Shown here: positions 59,820 through 60,230 of the stretch, piece by piece
Layout: each line of letters starts with the position of its first letter
How positions within the stretch are numbered: position 1 is the first letter of the stretch
NCBI GenBank assembly: GCA_000333855.2
Contig: CM007314.1
Location: 394,096 to 454,325, forward strand
Reading direction: 5' to 3'
Length of the DNA stretch: 60,230 bases
Source: Endotrypanum monterogeii
Lineage: Eukaryota > Euglenozoa > Kinetoplastea > Trypanosomatida > Trypanosomatidae
Notes under the pieces: generated by a model
What the model was told of the DNA's origin: nothing
The model's database searches: none
What the model saw: the letters and a program-made list of their open reading frames with translations, nothing else
Position numbers and translations under genes: made by a program

Positions 59820-60230
59820 CTTCTCACCTGTGCAAGTGCTGGCGCGCCGCAGCGTGGTCACGCTCTTGCCCACATAGGTGACGTGAAGTCAAAGTAGGAA
59901 GCGAGAAACGAGGTGTGATGGGTGTGACACGGTCCCTGCACCTCCCCTGCTCTCGATAGTCGCTGGTGCAGGCCGTAGCGGTCTGCAGGGAGGACTCCTC
60001 GCGGATTGTTTCCCGCCATGCGGTGGCCCCTTGCCCCTGGCTGTCGCTGTGCAGATAGGTGCGTGCGCCTGTGTGCGGCTGCGGAGATTGTACACGCTGC
60101 GTCAGTACAGCGACATCGTCTTTCCGAGTGGTGATGCCTGCTGGCGATGTCAGCCAGAGTCCTCTTGTTTGTGGCATGCGCTGGGGCCCTCGATTGTGTT
60201 GATGGCGGAGGTGTCCTGCCTCTGTGCTTG
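59820..60230. mobile_element. G+C-rich island at window edge; possible SIDER-type retroposon
   Basis: About 410 bases of G+C-rich sequence in the 3' flank of the RRM gene. Frames are open to the edge on both strands (+ from about 59886, without an early ATG; - from the edge down to 59824), and neither product is recognisable, with third-position G+C only modest. A decayed retroposon, or the edge of a neighbouring gene, are both possible. Confidence 0.3.

Larger units (their letters stand above)
58289..60230. other. Terminal non-coding region
   Basis: No convincing gene to the end of the window. It contains T-runs, a (GT)n tract (58721-58751), a (CA)n (59058-59087) and, from about 59.82 kb, a G+C-rich island reaching the edge. 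Confidence 0.6.

Noticed and set aside
59824..60228. - strand frame open from the window edge (about 135 codons)
   Set aside because: Could be the end of a convergent gene, but the product is unrecognisable and a + strand frame is equally open; not strong enough to call as CDS.
1..60230. tRNA, rRNA, CRISPR arrays, prokaryotic promoters or operons
   Set aside because: No tRNA B-box-like sequence, rRNA core or spaced palindromic repeat array was noticed; the genome type is eukaryotic with trans-splicing, so bacterial signals do not apply.

Overview
The window looks like part of one directional gene cluster from a Leishmania or close Leishmaniinae nuclear chromosome. Sixteen intronless protein genes all lie on the + strand. 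They are separated by long low-complexity spacers full of (TG)n/(CA)n, (TA)n and homopolymer tracts, and most starts are preceded by a polypyrimidine tract and an AG, as expected for spliced-leader trans-splicing. Coding regions are G+C rich and spacers are not. Protein content agrees: a p22-type MAM33/p32 protein, ATG5, and many low-complexity hypotheticals. From memory only, the L. major ATG5 gene is on chromosome 30; I could not check this or the species.

Layout. 1558-3255: basic/RS-rich hypothetical. 4236-4937: mitochondrial p22 (p32/MAM33 family). 6888-8366: ATG5. 9111-11207: hypothetical. 12070-13926: PDK1-like AGC kinase with an altered DFG motif. 15524-18571: thioredoxin domain fused to a UFD2/E4-type U-box ubiquitin ligase. 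19981-21597: hypothetical with a presequence-like start. 22455-23741: mitochondrial-type J protein. 24781-25512: small, probably mitochondrial, unknown protein. 28014-29021: SLC25 carrier of the OAC1/SLC25A34/35 type. 30179-30787: ICT1/ArfB-type GGQ peptidyl-tRNA hydrolase. 31703-32398: SDHAF2/Sdh5. 35472-43157: 2561-residue IQ-motif protein. 45455-48982: apparent degenerate kinesin motor with a WW domain. 53856-54779: METTL9/DREV-type methyltransferase. 55727-58288: three-RRM protein with a proline/methionine-rich N-terminus and a possible CID-like C-terminus.

In these organisms neighbours are co-transcribed but usually not grouped by pathway, so adjacency alone is weak evidence of shared function. 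Even so, 19981-32398 is a run of six genes whose products all look mitochondrial (protein folding, transport, ribosome rescue, SDH flavinylation, two unknowns).

Spacers are large: 4.9 kb at 48983-53855, 3.1 kb at 32399-35471, and 2.5 kb at 25513-28013. Two G+C-rich non-coding islands (about 43.45-44.11 kb and 59.82-60.23 kb) may be decayed SIDER-type retroposons; this rests on composition, size and memory only. An 85-base N gap (15129-15213) sits inside a (CA)n tract. No tRNA, rRNA or CRISPR array was recognised. The most unusual items are the thioredoxin-E4 fusion, the pseudo-kinesin/WW protein and the DFD kinase.
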